Part shown: positions 5,873 through 6,247 of the stretch, in pieces
How the letters are laid out: each line of letters opens with the position of its first letter
Position numbering within the stretch: the stretch's first letter is position 1
Source of the DNA: Candidatus Sumerlaeota bacterium
Lineage (GTDB): Bacteria; UBP6; UBA1177
Assembly (NCBI GenBank): GCA_007136595.1
Contig: SLGQ01000333.1
Span: 1 to 6,247, forward strand
DNA: 6,247 bases
Direction: 5' to 3'
Notes under the pieces: generated by a model
The model's input: only the letters and a program-made list of their open reading frames with translations
Database searches by the model: none
What the model was told of the DNA's origin: nothing
Program-made: the position numbers and the translations under genes

Positions 5873-6247
5873 TTCTTCGTTGTCTGCCAATTTTGCATAA
5901 ACAAGAATGATTTCTTTATCAGGGTAGATCGATGTTATCTTTTCTTTAGCTTCTTTCAATTCATTTTTATGAAAAATATGCTCCTCTTCAGGACTATCTT
6001 TGAATTTTATGCTTCCCCCGTATGCTCCGCAATCGGAATGGTTTACTATTACAACTTTTTTTGCATGGTGCAGGTTTAAAGGAACATTAATGCATTGCAT
6101 CACAGTGTCAGAATTGTTTTTGCATTCATTTATAGCTTTTGTCGCTCCTGGAAGAGAGGGAAAATCAAAATAATTTATCCCCAGATAGCTTTTAACAAAA
6201 TCAACGGTTTCTTCCCACAATCTGAAATCAATACAACTTAAAACTAC
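5846..6247 (-). CDS. Beta-carbonic-anhydrase-like protein, 3' part (5' end outside window)
   Basis: The family catalyses zinc-dependent reversible CO2 hydration. The minus frame is open to the window edge and 133 residues are visible; the TTG at 6220 is an internal Leu codon, not the start. Reading through adds VVLSCIDFR, supplying the first metal motif C5-x-D7-x-R9 (canonical C-x-D-S-R, here with Phe in place of Ser). H70-S-D-C73-G-A-Y gives the second motif H-x-x-C. Together these are the Cys/Asp/His/Cys set of beta-class enzymes. The sequence between (FDFPSLPGATKAI) fits the small divergent 'putative carbonic anhydrase' group (I believe Pfam Pro_CA_2) better than classical enzymes. The C terminus (KEIILVYAKL..) is a closing strand. 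If the missing N terminus is short, the protein is about 140-150 residues. Activity is inferred from the motifs only. The TAA stop overlaps the ORF6N stop. Confidence 0.8.
   Translation of the reverse strand, partial: VVLSCIDFRLWEETVDFVKSYLGINYFDFPSLPGATKAINECKNNSDTVMQCINVPLNLHHAKKVVIVNHSDCGAYGGSIKFKDSPEEEHIFHKNELKEAKEKITSIYPDKEIILVYAKLADNEESVEFSVIN

Noticed and set aside
5846..6220. TTG at 6220 as the start of the carbonic-anhydrase-like gene
   Set aside because: The frame stays open to the window edge and the residues beyond TTG contain the conserved C-x-D-x-R motif, so the gene continues upstream.

Overview
The window is AT-rich, gene-dense DNA from a diderm (Gram-negative-type) bacterium. 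It carries an outer-membrane TolC-type channel, a predicted lipoprotein periplasmic adaptor and an RND inner-membrane pump. Arg is mostly AGA/AGG and coding density is high, but nothing fixes the phylum. All five genes look bacterial and chromosomal. There is no RNA gene, IS element or CRISPR array.

Region 1 (1-4891, + strand) is a tripartite efflux operon: the 3' part of a TolC-family channel (1-660), a complete HlyD/AcrA-type adaptor (657-1811) and an AcrB-type RND transporter (1808-4891). The two junctions are 4-base ATGA stop/start overlaps, so the genes are probably co-transcribed and translationally coupled. The pump is interrupted by one in-frame TAG at 2141-2143 (codon 112). The frame is the same on both sides, the total length would be a normal ~1027 residues, and every family hallmark downstream is intact. 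This looks like a recent nonsense substitution, a sequencing error or, less likely, a recoded amber codon, rather than an old decayed pseudogene.

Region 2 (4892-4976) is an 85-base AT-rich intergenic stretch with a possible weak promoter and a Shine-Dalgarno that places the next start at 4977.

Region 3 (4977-5849, + strand) encodes an ORF6N-domain protein with a C-terminal domain resembling half of a phospholipase D (HKD) fold. It has no evident link to efflux and looks like an accessory gene. A 12-bp exact direct repeat lies at its 3' end and at the 3' end of the pump gene, bracketing it.

Region 4 (5846-6247, - strand) is the 3' part of a small beta-carbonic-anhydrase-like gene. Its CxDxR and HxxC motifs are visible once the frame is read through to the window edge. 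It converges on the ORF6N gene, and the two stop codons overlap in the tetranucleotide TTAG.

I see no clearly undescribed multi-gene system. The observation most worth checking is the isolated amber codon in the otherwise intact pump.
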